NCBI RefSeq assembly: GCF_019443445.1
Contig: NZ_CP080378.1
Coordinates: forward strand, 558,001 to 622,000
Length of the DNA stretch: 64,000 nucleotides
Source: Massilia sp. PAMC28688
Lineage (GTDB): Bacteria > Pseudomonadota > Gammaproteobacteria > Burkholderiales > Burkholderiaceae_D
Direction of reading: 5' to 3'
Both the position numbers and the translations under genes were made by a program. This document shows, piece by piece, positions 53,506 through 61,208 of this stretch; position 1 is the first letter of the stretch, and every line of letters begins with the position of its first letter. Under the pieces are notes generated by a model, which ran no database searches, was not told where the DNA came from, and saw only the letters and a program-made list of their open reading frames with translations.

Positions 53506-54471
53506 ATGAAAACCAATAACATCTTCGACGCCATCAATGCACTGAACCTGGAGCCAATCAAGACCAAACTGATGCACGCCGCGTCGGGCGAAGGCTGGAG
53601 TCGCGCCAAAGCCGATGCCATCGCCATCGAGTACTGCCGGTTTTTGTTTTTGATGCACAGTTATCCCCATGAGCAGGTGGCCCCCACGGTCGATGTCGAT
53701 ACCTTCTGGCATTACCACATCCTTGATACGATGAAGTATGCGGCCGATTGCGAACAGACCTTTGGCTACTTCCTGCACCACTATCCGTACGTTGGCCTCG
53801 ACACCGATGAACAGGATGGCGCCGATGCGCGCGGCGGCAATCGCATGAAAGAACTGTACGAGCACACTTTCGGCGAGCCGTACATTCGCGCTGAAGCCTA
53901 TGGCACTGATGCCGCCCAGGCCGCCAGTGCCTACTGCATGCTGCAACCAGGCATGAAGGCAGGGACCGATGGCGCGTACTGCATGCTGCAGCCGGGGTTG
54001 AAAGCCGGTACCGATGCAGCTTACTGCATGCTGCAGCCGAGCGTGAAAGCCGGTACCGACGCAGCGTATTGCATGCTGCAGCCACAGGCAAAACACGCTG
54101 GCGCCGAAGCTGCATACTGCATGCTGCAACCGGGCGTGAAAGCCGGCACCGACGCAGCCTATTGCATGCTGCAGCCGAGCGTGAAAGCCGGTAGCGACGC
54201 CGCTTATTGCATGCTGCAGCCACAAGTAAAACAAGCGGGAGTAAAACAAGCGGGGACCCGGATTGCTGACTGCATGCTGCAGCCACGGGTCAAAGCCGGC
54301 GCCGAGGCTGCTTACTGCATGCTGCAGCCACAAGTGAAACAAGGAGCCGCCACGGCTTACTGCATGCTGCAACCGCAAGTGCAGCAGGCAGGTACAGAGT
54401 CAGCCTATTGCATGCTGCAGCCGCAGGCTCGCGCACCGCAGCGCTGCGCAGCACCGATATTGCCGGCCTGA
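53506..54471 (+). CDS. GRDP-like domain protein with eleven CMLQP tail repeats
   Basis: 321 residues, AGAGGA before ATG 53506. Residues ~1-128 resemble the bacterial glycine-rich-domain-protein-like (GRDP-like) domain: SVDVDTFWHYHILDT-type motif as VDVDTFWHYHILDTMKYAADC, then FGYFLHHYPYVG and RMKELYEHTFGEPYIRAEAYG; the His/Asp/Cys cluster suggests metal binding. From residue 142 to 307 a tail repeats (A/D)YCMLQP eleven times (Cys at 144, 159, 174, 189, 205, 220, 235, 256, 271, 286, 302), mostly every 15 residues, with linkers such as GVKAGTDAA. No signal peptide or membrane helix is evident. The tail is either a multi-core peptide precursor or a metal/thiol-binding array; I know of no characterised protein like it. 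No modifying enzyme is next to it. Confidence 0.85.
   Translation: MKTNNIFDAINALNLEPIKTKLMHAASGEGWSRAKADAIAIEYCRFLFLMHSYPHEQVAPTVDVDTFWHYHILDTMKYAADCEQTFGYFLHHYPYVGLDTDEQDGADARGGNRMKELYEHTFGEPYIRAEAYGTDAAQAASAYCMLQPGMKAGTDGAYCMLQPGLKAGTDAAYCMLQPSVKAGTDAAYCMLQPQAKHAGAEAAYCMLQPGVKAGTDAAYCMLQPSVKAGSDAAYCMLQPQVKQAGVKQAGTRIADCMLQPRVKAGAEAAYCMLQPQVKQGAATAYCMLQPQVQQAGTESAYCMLQPQARAPQRCAAPILPA
53929..54426 (+). repeat. Eleven-copy ~45-bp coding repeat (YCMLQP unit)
   Basis: Eleven copies of the core TGCATGCTGCA, invariant at DNA level. The flanking Tyr (TAC/TAT), Gln (CAG/CAA) and Pro (CCA/CCG) codons vary silently. Spacing is 45 bases for most copies, 48 or 63 for three. Ten units read YCMLQP and one (at 256) reads DCMLQP. 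Confidence 0.95.
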
Positions 54472-54538
54472 TTGTCTCGCCTGGCCGGCGAGAGCCGGTT
54501 CGGGCACGCTACGACGCGCTCGCGTCATCAAACGCACT

Positions 54539-54589
54539 ACGCCGTCTTGCCCCGCCTGCCTCCGGCAGGATGAAGGAGCAAGACGGCGT
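54539..54589. repeat. Nested perfect inverted repeat downstream of the CMLQP gene
   Basis: Twelve-base perfect arms (ACGCCGTCTTGC, 54539-54550; GCAAGACGGCGT, 54578-54589) enclose a second perfect stem (CCTGCC / GGCAGG, 54555-54569). It lies about 70 bases after the stop codon and ends 46 bases before the convergent HTH gene's stop. There is no T-tract, so it may stabilise mRNA, extrude as a cruciform, or block both converging transcripts. Confidence 0.7.
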
Positions 54590-54635
54590 GTCACTTCAGC
54601 GTCCCACGGCGCGATCGCCGCCAGCCTGGAGCGGC

Positions 54636-54905
54636 TTAAGCCGCCACCGAGTGGAATGGTGTGACCTGCACACCCATCAAAGACTTCAGTTCCCGGATGC
54701 TGAATTCGCTCACTTCATGCATACGCAGCAAGATCGTGGCGCCGATTGGCAGCGTGCGGTGGCGAATCTTGCTGATGACCGGTGGCGCCACTTCCAGGGC
54801 GCGCGAGAGCGCTGCATCATTCTTGAGGTTCAGCCGCTCCATGATCGCGTCAAGAACGCGGTTGGGATCATAGGTTGCCTCTGTGGGCACATGTCTTGTC
54901 GTCAT
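54636..54905 (-). CDS. Small XRE-like helix-turn-helix protein
   Basis: 89 residues. A single helix-turn-helix domain is visible (NRVLDAIMERLNLKNDAALSRALEV then PPVISKIRHRTLPIGATILLRMHEV), with the recognition helix near SKIRHRT. Short unstructured N-terminus, C-terminal SIRELKSLMG. It converges on the CMLQP-repeat gene. Its upstream region holds two palindromes that could be its operators. Similar small regulators are common in Oxalobacteraceae; target unknown. Confidence 0.72.
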   Translation of the reverse strand: MTTRHVPTEATYDPNRVLDAIMERLNLKNDAALSRALEVAPPVISKIRHRTLPIGATILLRMHEVSEFSIRELKSLMGVQVTPFHSVAA

Positions 54906-55053
54906 GACTACATTCTTTCAAAAATTCACATTCCGCAGCATGTTTGCCGCGGGCTCGTCGCTACCAGCAAAAACACCGCTCCCCTCACCTTTCAGGCACA
55001 TTCGATACGGTCATCAAACGCGTCCGAACAGCTTCGGTAACATTGACATTTGC

Positions 55054-55413
55054 TTAAGCTGTGACATTCTCACACAAAATTGGTTTGTGTTTAAGTAAAT
55101 TTTGATGTGTTTGTGTCGCGACACAGGAAATTTTCATAGCGGCGAGGAGGAAGTCGCATGCCAGCGTCGTGGCCAGACGGGTATAGGCGGTGGGAATTAG
55201 ATAGAATTGCAGCGGCAGACACTGGACATCGGCCCGCATGAGGCGCCAGCCCAGCAAGGCCCGGATTTCTTCAGGCGACGGCGGCGGACGGCGGCCGGCC
55301 CGGCGCGCCACGAGCCGCGCTGCCATATAGGCGCGGACCTGTTCCTTGGTAGGTTGTGTGATGCGGTGTGGCATGGCAGGCTCTAGCACAAGTAAATAAT
55401 CCGGGATGGACAT
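55054..55413 (-). CDS. Hypothetical small protein, betaproteobacterial type
   Basis: 119 residues from ATG 55413 (GGTGAG upstream); ATG 55374 is an alternative. A basic helical segment RAYMAARLVARRAGRRPPPSPEEIRALLGWRLM is followed by LPLQFYLIPTAYTRLAT. The last ~30 residues (SCVATQTHQNLLKHKPILCENVTA) come from AT-richer DNA with different codon use, which suggests that the natural stop was lost and the frame reads into intergenic sequence. Function unknown. Confidence 0.5.
   Translation of the reverse strand: MSIPDYLLVLEPAMPHRITQPTKEQVRAYMAARLVARRAGRRPPPSPEEIRALLGWRLMRADVQCLPLQFYLIPTAYTRLATTLACDFLLAAMKISCVATQTHQNLLKHKPILCENVTA
55060..55074. promoter_or_regulatory. Inverted repeat TGTGA-N5-TCACA
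   Basis: Perfect arms with a five-base centre, like a CRP/FNR-type site but one base shorter than the usual N6. It overlaps the 3' end of the hypothetical gene at 55054-55413 and lies 155 bases upstream of the HTH gene. Confidence 0.4.
55112..55125. promoter_or_regulatory. Perfect palindrome TGTGTCGCGACACA
   Basis: A 14-base perfect palindrome in the AT-richer segment upstream of the HTH gene. Symmetry suggests a dimeric regulator site. TGTG/CACA arms recur in the neighbouring inverted repeat. Confidence 0.45.
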
Positions 55414-55479
55414 TACTCACCATATGCCTGCGCAGAAATTGCCCTTTGAGGAAGCTCAATCGGACAATGGTGCGCCGCA

Positions 55480-55683
55480 TCAAGCTTTTTGGCTGGCCAT
55501 AAAAATGGTCTTGGCATCCTTGTGGGCGCGATCGATATTGCGCAGCGCTTCCTGCTCGTCGTGCTGCACGAAAAATTCCGCGTCCTGGGCCTTGACCACG
55601 AGCTTGATGGCGGCGGCATCGCTGAGATTGTATTTCTCCACGATCAGCGTCGTGACTTCATCCAGATATTCTTCGTAGGTCAT
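55480..55683 (-). CDS. Hypothetical 67-residue protein
   Basis: From ATG 55683 with GGGAA ten bases upstream; ATG 55695 is weaker. A single mixed-helix protein: YEEYLDEVTTLIVEKYNLS, DAAAIKLVVKAQDAEFF and NIDRAHKDAKTIFMA. No signal, membrane or catalytic motif. Not recognised, but the codon pattern and good start support a real small gene. Confidence 0.65.
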   Translation of the reverse strand: MTYEEYLDEVTTLIVEKYNLSDAAAIKLVVKAQDAEFFVQHDEQEALRNIDRAHKDAKTIFMASQKA

Positions 55684-55711
55684 CGTTGTTCCCATCGCAT
55701 AGTCAAGCCCC

Positions 55712-56602
55712 TCATTCTACCAGTGCCATGGCCGTGAGCGATGTGCAGACATCGGGGTGCCGCAGGCGCACACCCAGTTCGCGCTTGATGCGCGCATTGC
55801 GCATGCGGCGCGATTCCGACATGAACGACAGCAGCATGGGCGATACTTGCAGGACCAGTTGCTCTCTCGCGACGCGCGGCGGACGCGCCATACCGAACGC
55901 ATCAGCCACGGCATCGAAATAATCAGCCATCTTCATCTGCGTGTCATCGACCGCGTGGTACACCCGTCCAGGCCGCCCCTTGAACAAAGCTTGCACCACA
56001 ATGCGGGCCAGGTCGTCGGCATGGATGTGGTTGGTGAAGACGTCTTCCTGCGCCAGCAAGGCAGGCGTGCCCTGCTGCAGACGGCGCAGCGGCAGGCGAT
56101 CACGGGCATAAATGCCCGGCACGCGCAAAATGGCCAGCCTGGCCCCGCTGGCGCGCGCCCACTTGCGCAAGACCTGTTCCGCATCCACCCGGCGCATGGC
56201 GCGGGCATTGCGCGGCGCTACCGGGCGCGTTTCATCGATCAGCGCGCCGCCGCAGTCACCGTACACGCCCGTGGTACTCACATAAACCATGCGCGCGCCC
56301 TCAGGTAGAATGGCGCACAAGTTGCGCGTCCGCTGGTCCCGCACGCCTTCGGACTGGGGCGGCGCCAGGTGCACGACATGGTGCGCCAGGCCCGCCAGGC
56401 GCTTCAGCGTCGCCGGCCGGTCAAGGTCGGCCAGGATGGGAATGGCCCCTGCCGCCCGCAGCTCGGCGCAGCGCTCGGGCGAACTGGTGACGGCAACAAT
56501 GCGGAAACGGTGGCGCAGCAGCGGCAGCAGGCGCATGCCCACATCGCCGCAGCCCAGCACCAGCAGGCGTGGCCGCTTGAGTGTATGTTTGATGTTGTTC
56601 AT
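55712..56602 (-). CDS. NAD-dependent epimerase/dehydratase-like protein (YeeZ type)
   Basis: 296 residues from ATG 56602. LLVLGCGDVGMRLLPLL is the dinucleotide-binding GxGxxG loop, followed by an acidic-ended second strand region, STTGVYGDCGG (the S-x-x-x-Y motif partly degenerate) and FTNHIHADDLARIVVQAL, all typical of atypical extended SDRs of the YeeZ branch. The YxxxK catalytic pair is not obvious, so a classical epimerase activity is doubtful. It is divergent from the ferredoxin-reductase gene, with only 12 bases between starts. Confidence 0.8.
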   Translation of the reverse strand: MNNIKHTLKRPRLLVLGCGDVGMRLLPLLRHRFRIVAVTSSPERCAELRAAGAIPILADLDRPATLKRLAGLAHHVVHLAPPQSEGVRDQRTRNLCAILPEGARMVYVSTTGVYGDCGGALIDETRPVAPRNARAMRRVDAEQVLRKWARASGARLAILRVPGIYARDRLPLRRLQQGTPALLAQEDVFTNHIHADDLARIVVQALFKGRPGRVYHAVDDTQMKMADYFDAVADAFGMARPPRVAREQLVLQVSPMLLSFMSESRRMRNARIKRELGVRLRHPDVCTSLTAMALVE

Positions 56603-56614
56603 TTTGAGGATTGT

Positions 56615-57640
56615 ATGACGTTCCAAGTTACTGTTCAGCCTAGCGGCCATCAATTTGACTGCGAAGCCGACGAAACCGTGCTGGCGGCGGCGATTCGGGC
56701 CGGCATCGGCCTGCCTTATGGCTGCAAGAACGGCGCCTGTGGATCGTGCAAGGGCAAGGTAGTGCAAGGGGCGGTGTCTCATCGCGCCCACCAGCAGCGC
56801 GCCCTGAGCGAAGACGAAAAGGCCCAGGGCTTTTCCCTGTTCTGCTGCGCCACCACGGCGGCCGACCTCGTGATCGAAGCGCGTGAAGTGGGCGGCAGCA
56901 GCGAGTACCCGGTGCGCAAGATGCCCTCGCGCGTGCTAGCCATGGAAAAAGTCGCGCCCGATGTGATCGTGCTCACCTTGCAGCTGCCGGCCAACGAAGC
57001 CCTTGCCTACCGCGCCGGACAGTATATCGAATTCATGCTGCGCGATGGCAAGCGGCGCAGCTACAGCATGGCCAACGCGCCCAGCCTGGACGCCCCGCTC
57101 ACCCTGCATATCCGCTACATGGCGGGCGGCATGTTCACCGAACACGTGTTCAATACCATGAAGGAGCGCGACATCCTGCGCTTCGAAGGGCCGCACGGCA
57201 GCTTTTTCCTGCGCGAAGAGTCGGACAAGCCGATCGTGCTGCTGGCCTCGGGAACCGGCTTTGCGCCCATCAAGGCGCTGGTTGAGCACATGATCCACCT
57301 GCAGTCGACCCGGCCTGTCAGCCTGTACTGGGGCGGACGCCGCCCGCTCGACCTGTACATGAACAGCCTGTGCGAGCAGTGGGCAGCGACGCTGCCGAAC
57401 TTGCGCTACATTCCCGTGGTCTCACATGCACTGCCGGACGACCAGTGGACCGGCCGTACCGGCTTTGTGCATGCCGCCGTCCTGCAGGACTTGCCCGACC
57501 TGTCCGGCCACCAGGTGTATGCCTGCGGCGCGCCGGTGGTGGTGGAATCGGCCCAGCGCGACTTTGTCGAGCGTTGTGGCCTGCCGCCGGAGGAATTCTT
57601 CGCCGATGCCTTTACCAGCGAAGCAGATCTGCACAACTAG
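56615..57640 (+). CDS. 2Fe-2S ferredoxin-NAD(P)H reductase (CDP-6-deoxy-glucoseen reductase type)
   Basis: 341 residues, GAGGA before ATG 56615. N-terminal 2Fe-2S domain: C37, C42, C45 (YGCKNGACGSCKG) and C77/C78 (FSLFCCAT). The FAD domain has RRSYSMANAP and the NAD domain GTGFAPIKALVEHM and YWGGRRPLDLYM, closing VYACGAPVVVESAQ. The order 2Fe-2S-FAD-NAD matches AscD-like and phenol/CDP-sugar reductases that feed electrons to an oxygenase or dehydratase. No partner is adjacent. Confidence 0.92.
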   Translation: MTFQVTVQPSGHQFDCEADETVLAAAIRAGIGLPYGCKNGACGSCKGKVVQGAVSHRAHQQRALSEDEKAQGFSLFCCATTAADLVIEAREVGGSSEYPVRKMPSRVLAMEKVAPDVIVLTLQLPANEALAYRAGQYIEFMLRDGKRRSYSMANAPSLDAPLTLHIRYMAGGMFTEHVFNTMKERDILRFEGPHGSFFLREESDKPIVLLASGTGFAPIKALVEHMIHLQSTRPVSLYWGGRRPLDLYMNSLCEQWAATLPNLRYIPVVSHALPDDQWTGRTGFVHAAVLQDLPDLSGHQVYACGAPVVVESAQRDFVERCGLPPEEFFADAFTSEADLHN

Positions 57641-57648
57641 CCCCGCCG

Positions 57649-58260
57649 CTAGCGGCGCCGCACCGTGCTGGCATCGAACTTGTCACGGTGCTTGCCGCTG
57701 ATGCCGCTGTAGAACTGCTGGATTTCGGCCATGTCGGCAGTGATGTCGCCCGTGGTCACAAACATGCGCCCGATGCCGCCGCGTTTGCGCGCGTAATCCA
57801 GGTAGGCCATGGCAATGGGGACCCCGGCGCCATGGGCCATATGGTAGAAGCCGGTTTTCCAGTGGGTCACCTTGCCGCGCGTGCCCTCGGGCGCCACGAT
57901 CACGGCCAGCCGTTCGCGTTCCTGGAAGGCCTTGATCGTGGTCTGCACCGTATTGTTCGATGCGCTGCGGTCGATGGGAATACCGCCCAGCCAGCGCGAC
58001 AGCCAGCCGATCGGCCAGCTGAACAAGCTCGCTTTCGCCATCCAGTACACGCGCAGGCGCAGCTGGAAGCACAGCATGAGCGTGATTGGAAAGTCCCAGT
58101 TGCTGGTGTGCGGGGCGGCAATGAGCACATACTTGGGATAGGCCGCGATCTCGTCCGGCGACATGCCCTCCGTACGCCAGCCCGTGCTGCGCATGGCAAA
58201 CCGTGACACGCCAAGCATCAGGCGATTGATCAGGGGCGTTTCAAAAATAGTCCGCTGCAT
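57649..58260 (-). CDS. 1-acylglycerol-3-phosphate acyltransferase-type protein
   Basis: 203 residues from ATG 58260 (GGAA upstream). The HX4D motif is APHTSNWDFP (H51, D56) and the substrate motif is APEGTRGK; LMLCFQLRLRVYWMAKASLF and WLSRWLGGIPIDR are the usual flanking blocks. These enzymes transfer an acyl chain to lysophosphatidic acid or related acceptors at the inner membrane. It converges with the reductase gene. Confidence 0.9.
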   Translation of the reverse strand: MQRTIFETPLINRLMLGVSRFAMRSTGWRTEGMSPDEIAAYPKYVLIAAPHTSNWDFPITLMLCFQLRLRVYWMAKASLFSWPIGWLSRWLGGIPIDRSASNNTVQTTIKAFQERERLAVIVAPEGTRGKVTHWKTGFYHMAHGAGVPIAMAYLDYARKRGGIGRMFVTTGDITADMAEIQQFYSGISGKHRDKFDASTVRRR

Positions 58261-58407
58261 TGCTGGTTCCGGTAAATATGCTTCCACAAGGCACTATTTT
58301 ACCCCGCCTGCATATGCGAAACCGTTGTTTGCCAGCCCTGGCGGCCCTTATTTTGTCCGCCCGGCGAGCGCGGCGCGGAGCGGCAGGCAGACGCCACATC
58401 AGGCACA

Positions 58408-59688
58408 ATGTCGTTCCTTCAAGAATTTTTCCGCGAATCTGCAATGTCCTTCATGTCGCCCACCAATGGCTTGCGCGTCTTGCGTAACCGCAATTTCGCC
58501 TGTTACCTGTCGGCGCGCGTCCTGGGTACCCTTGCAGTGCAGATGCAGAGTGTGGCCATTGGCTGGCAGGTGTACCAGATCACCGGCAGCCTGTTCGACC
58601 TCGGCTTGATTGGCCTGGCGCAATTTGCCCCCTTCCTCGTGTTGATCTTGCTGGCCGGCCATGTGGCCGACCGCTACAACCGGCGCACCATCATCATGCT
58701 GTGCCTGGCGGTACAGCTATTGTGCGCATTCCTGCTGCTGGCCTTTACCTACAGCGGTTCGCGCGTCGTCTGGCCCGTGTTCGCAGTGCTGGTGCTGTTT
58801 GGCAGCGCCCGGGCCTTCATGATGCCGGCTACCCAGGCCGTGCTGCGCAACATTGTGCCCATTGAGCAGTTCAGCGAAGCGGTGGCCCTCAGCTCTTCCG
58901 CCTTTCACGTGGCGGTGATTGCCGGCCCGATCCTGGGCGGTCTGCTGTACCTGGCCGGCCCCTCCACCGTGTACCTGGCTGCCGTGACACTGCTGGTGCT
59001 GTCGGTTGTGCTGATGGGTTGGACGCGGGCCGCACCCCAGGCGGTCAATACCGAGCCGGCCACCTGGCACACGGTGCTCGAAGGCCTGCGCTTTGTGTGG
59101 TCACGCCCCATCATGCTGGGCGCCATTTCGCTGGACCTGTTCGCGGTCCTGTTTGGCGGGGCCACCGCCTTGTTGCCTGCCTACGCGCGCGATGTGCTGC
59201 AAGTCGGTCCCACTGGCCTGGGCTTTCTGCGCACGGCACCGGGCGTGGGCGCGGCCATCTGTTCCATTGCCCTGGCTTTCTTTCCGCTGCAGCGGCGCGT
59301 GGGGGCATGGATGTTTGGCGGCGTGGCCGTGTTCGGACTGGCCACGCTCACGCTGGGCCTGACCGACAGCTTTGCCGTGGCGCTGGCGGCCCTGTTGCTG
59401 CTGGGAGCGGGTGACATGGTCAGCGTGTATGTCCGCCACCTGCTGGTCCAGTATGAAACGCCCGATGCAATCCGCGGCCGGGTCAGTGCCGTCAATGCGG
59501 TCTTCATTGGCGCTTCCAACGAACTGGGCGAATTTGAATCCGGTATCACGGCCGGCTGGTTCGGCCTGGTGCGCGCCATCGTCTTTGGCGGCGCCGCCAC
59601 CCTGGCCGTGACGGCCATCTGGATGGTCAAGTTTCCGGTGCTGTCGAAGATGGATCGCTTTCCTCATCATGACAAGCCGCCGCTGTGA
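58408..59688 (+). CDS. MFS transporter, EntS-like
   Basis: 426 residues from ATG 58408; ATG 58444 is an alternative. Twelve hydrophobic helices; NRNFACYLSARVLGTLAVQMQSVAIGWQVYQITGS and LAGHVADRYNRRTIIM contain the MFS motif A region (GxxaDRxxRR). The long family (DUF894-type) includes the enterobactin exporter EntS. A short basic C-terminal tail follows. Substrate unknown; no biosynthetic genes are adjacent. Confidence 0.88.
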   Translation: MSFLQEFFRESAMSFMSPTNGLRVLRNRNFACYLSARVLGTLAVQMQSVAIGWQVYQITGSLFDLGLIGLAQFAPFLVLILLAGHVADRYNRRTIIMLCLAVQLLCAFLLLAFTYSGSRVVWPVFAVLVLFGSARAFMMPATQAVLRNIVPIEQFSEAVALSSSAFHVAVIAGPILGGLLYLAGPSTVYLAAVTLLVLSVVLMGWTRAAPQAVNTEPATWHTVLEGLRFVWSRPIMLGAISLDLFAVLFGGATALLPAYARDVLQVGPTGLGFLRTAPGVGAAICSIALAFFPLQRRVGAWMFGGVAVFGLATLTLGLTDSFAVALAALLLLGAGDMVSVYVRHLLVQYETPDAIRGRVSAVNAVFIGASNELGEFESGITAGWFGLVRAIVFGGAATLAVTAIWMVKFPVLSKMDRFPHHDKPPL

Positions 59689-59849
59689 CCCAGGCTGCGC
59701 TCCGCTTGAAACTGACCAGGAAGTATGAAAGGTGTAAGATCAAACCGTGCGCAATGTCGTTGCCAGCGCCGGCGCGGCAGTTTTGACTGCCGCGGCGCAC
59801 ACAGCGCCGGCCTGGAGCAATACCTTTATGAACAACCGGGAGTGAGCTT

Positions 59850-60215
59850 ATGCAAATTAACATCAATACCGACAAGACGATCGAGCGTCACCAGGGCCTG
59901 GACGACCATGTGCAGTCAGTGGTTGCGGCTGCGGTGCAGCGTTTTGCCGATCACATCACTCGCGTCGAAGTTCACCTCAGTGACGAACTGAGCCAAAAGT
60001 CGGCTGACGGCGGCAATCGCTGCCTGCTTGAAGCTCGCGTGACGGGCTACCAGCCAATCGCCGTCAGCGCGCATGCCGAGTCGCTGCACCAGGCTATTTC
60101 TGGCGCGGCAGACAAGCTCAAGCGTGCAATCGACAGCGCCCTGGGCCGCCTGCACGACAAGCAGATGCATGCCACGCCAACCCTGGTGGCCGAGCCTGAC
60201 GAAGTGAACGAGTAA
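59850..60215 (+). CDS. HPF/RaiA-family ribosome-associated protein
   Basis: 121 residues, GGGAG before ATG 59850. A single HPF/RaiA-like domain with the motifs TRVEVHLSDELSQK, CLLEARVTGYQPIAVSAHAESLHQAISGAADKLKRAI. Unlike long HPF it has no C-terminal dimerisation domain. Members bind 30S subunits and slow translation in stress. It has no obvious operon partner. Confidence 0.85.
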   Translation: MQININTDKTIERHQGLDDHVQSVVAAAVQRFADHITRVEVHLSDELSQKSADGGNRCLLEARVTGYQPIAVSAHAESLHQAISGAADKLKRAIDSALGRLHDKQMHATPTLVAEPDEVNE

Positions 60216-60325
60216 GATCCGGGTATCCTGGCGGCCACGGCTGCCAGGTGGGGACCGGCAAGGCCCATGCCTGTTGACCGGATTGCCCCGTATTCCCCTG
60301 TTGCCCCATACTGCCCCTGCCTGAC

Positions 60326-61114
60326 CTACACCCAGCCCTTGCCGGCCAGCTCGCGCAGGTAGCCCAGGCCCGCCAGCGACCGTGTACCGTACCAGGACAA
60401 CATTTCGCCATCGACCAGATACACCGGCTTGCCAATCTGTTGTTCCAGCGCGTCCACATGTGCTTCCTGGAAGCGATAGGGCTCGGTGGACAGCAGCACG
60501 CAATCGAGCCCGGCCACCAAGGACTCGCTCCATGTAAACGCCGGATAGCGCGCACTGCCCAGCACTGGCGTGGTCCAGCCAATCTCGGCCAGCATGCGGG
60601 CAATATAGGTGTCGGCTGAAATGCTCATCCAGGGGTCTTTCCAGATGCAATAGAGCACCGTTGCCGGCCGGCCGCGGGGCGCCGCCTGCAGGCGCGCATA
60701 CGCCTCCTCGAACCGGGCACACCATTGCTGCGCGGCCGGCTCGACGCAAAAAATGCCGCCAAGCAGGCGCGCCAGACCCAGATTGTCGCGCGGTGCCATG
60801 GGATGGGTCACGACCAGGTGGGGGACGAATTCGGCAAGCAAGTCCGCCGTCGGCTTTTCATTCTCATCGATATTGACGATGACGTGGGTGGGCGCCAGCT
60901 TGCGGATCTTGTCCACATTGACATCCTTGGTACCGCCGACCTTGGCAATGGCTTGCACCGTGTCACGCGGGTGGATGCAAAAGCCGGTACGGCCCACGAT
61001 TTGCGGGGCCAGGCCAAAATCGCACAGCATCTCGGTAATGGAGGGCACCAGCGACACGATGCGCGCATGCGGGTCGGGAAGGTGGGTGGTGCCGAGGGCG
61101 TCGGTGAGGAGCAT
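60326..61114 (-). CDS. Cobalamin/metal-chelate-binding-type protein without signal peptide
   Basis: 262 residues from ATG 61114 (LLTDALGTTHLPDPHARIVSLVPSITEML). The RIVSLVPSITEMLCDFGL block and the helical backbone linking two lobes match BtuF/FecB-type receptors. A signal peptide is missing and no ABC permease is near, so a cytosolic role, or a start lying elsewhere, is likely. It is divergent from the diguanylate cyclase gene. Confidence 0.78.
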   Translation of the reverse strand: MLLTDALGTTHLPDPHARIVSLVPSITEMLCDFGLAPQIVGRTGFCIHPRDTVQAIAKVGGTKDVNVDKIRKLAPTHVIVNIDENEKPTADLLAEFVPHLVVTHPMAPRDNLGLARLLGGIFCVEPAAQQWCARFEEAYARLQAAPRGRPATVLYCIWKDPWMSISADTYIARMLAEIGWTTPVLGSARYPAFTWSESLVAGLDCVLLSTEPYRFQEAHVDALEQQIGKPVYLVDGEMLSWYGTRSLAGLGYLRELAGKGWV

Positions 61115-61208
61115 GGGATGGGAGCGTGGCGAGCGAAGCTGCCATTGGAACACTGTTATGATGCGATTGCCAAGTGGTCAGGGCGACAATCTACGAGTGA
61201 GGACAACT

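Noticed and set aside
53929..54426. CRISPR-like regular repeats
   Set aside because: The ~45-base periodicity is inside one intact reading frame and the spacers encode repeated linkers, so it is a coding repeat, not a CRISPR array.
53506..54471. Confident call of a RiPP biosynthetic cluster
   Set aside because: No radical SAM, YcaO, lanthionine or cyclodehydratase gene is seen in the window, so the precursor reading stays a hypothesis.
55060..55074. CRP binding site
   Set aside because: The half-sites match TGTGA/TCACA but the centre has five rather than six bases, so I list it only as an inverted repeat.
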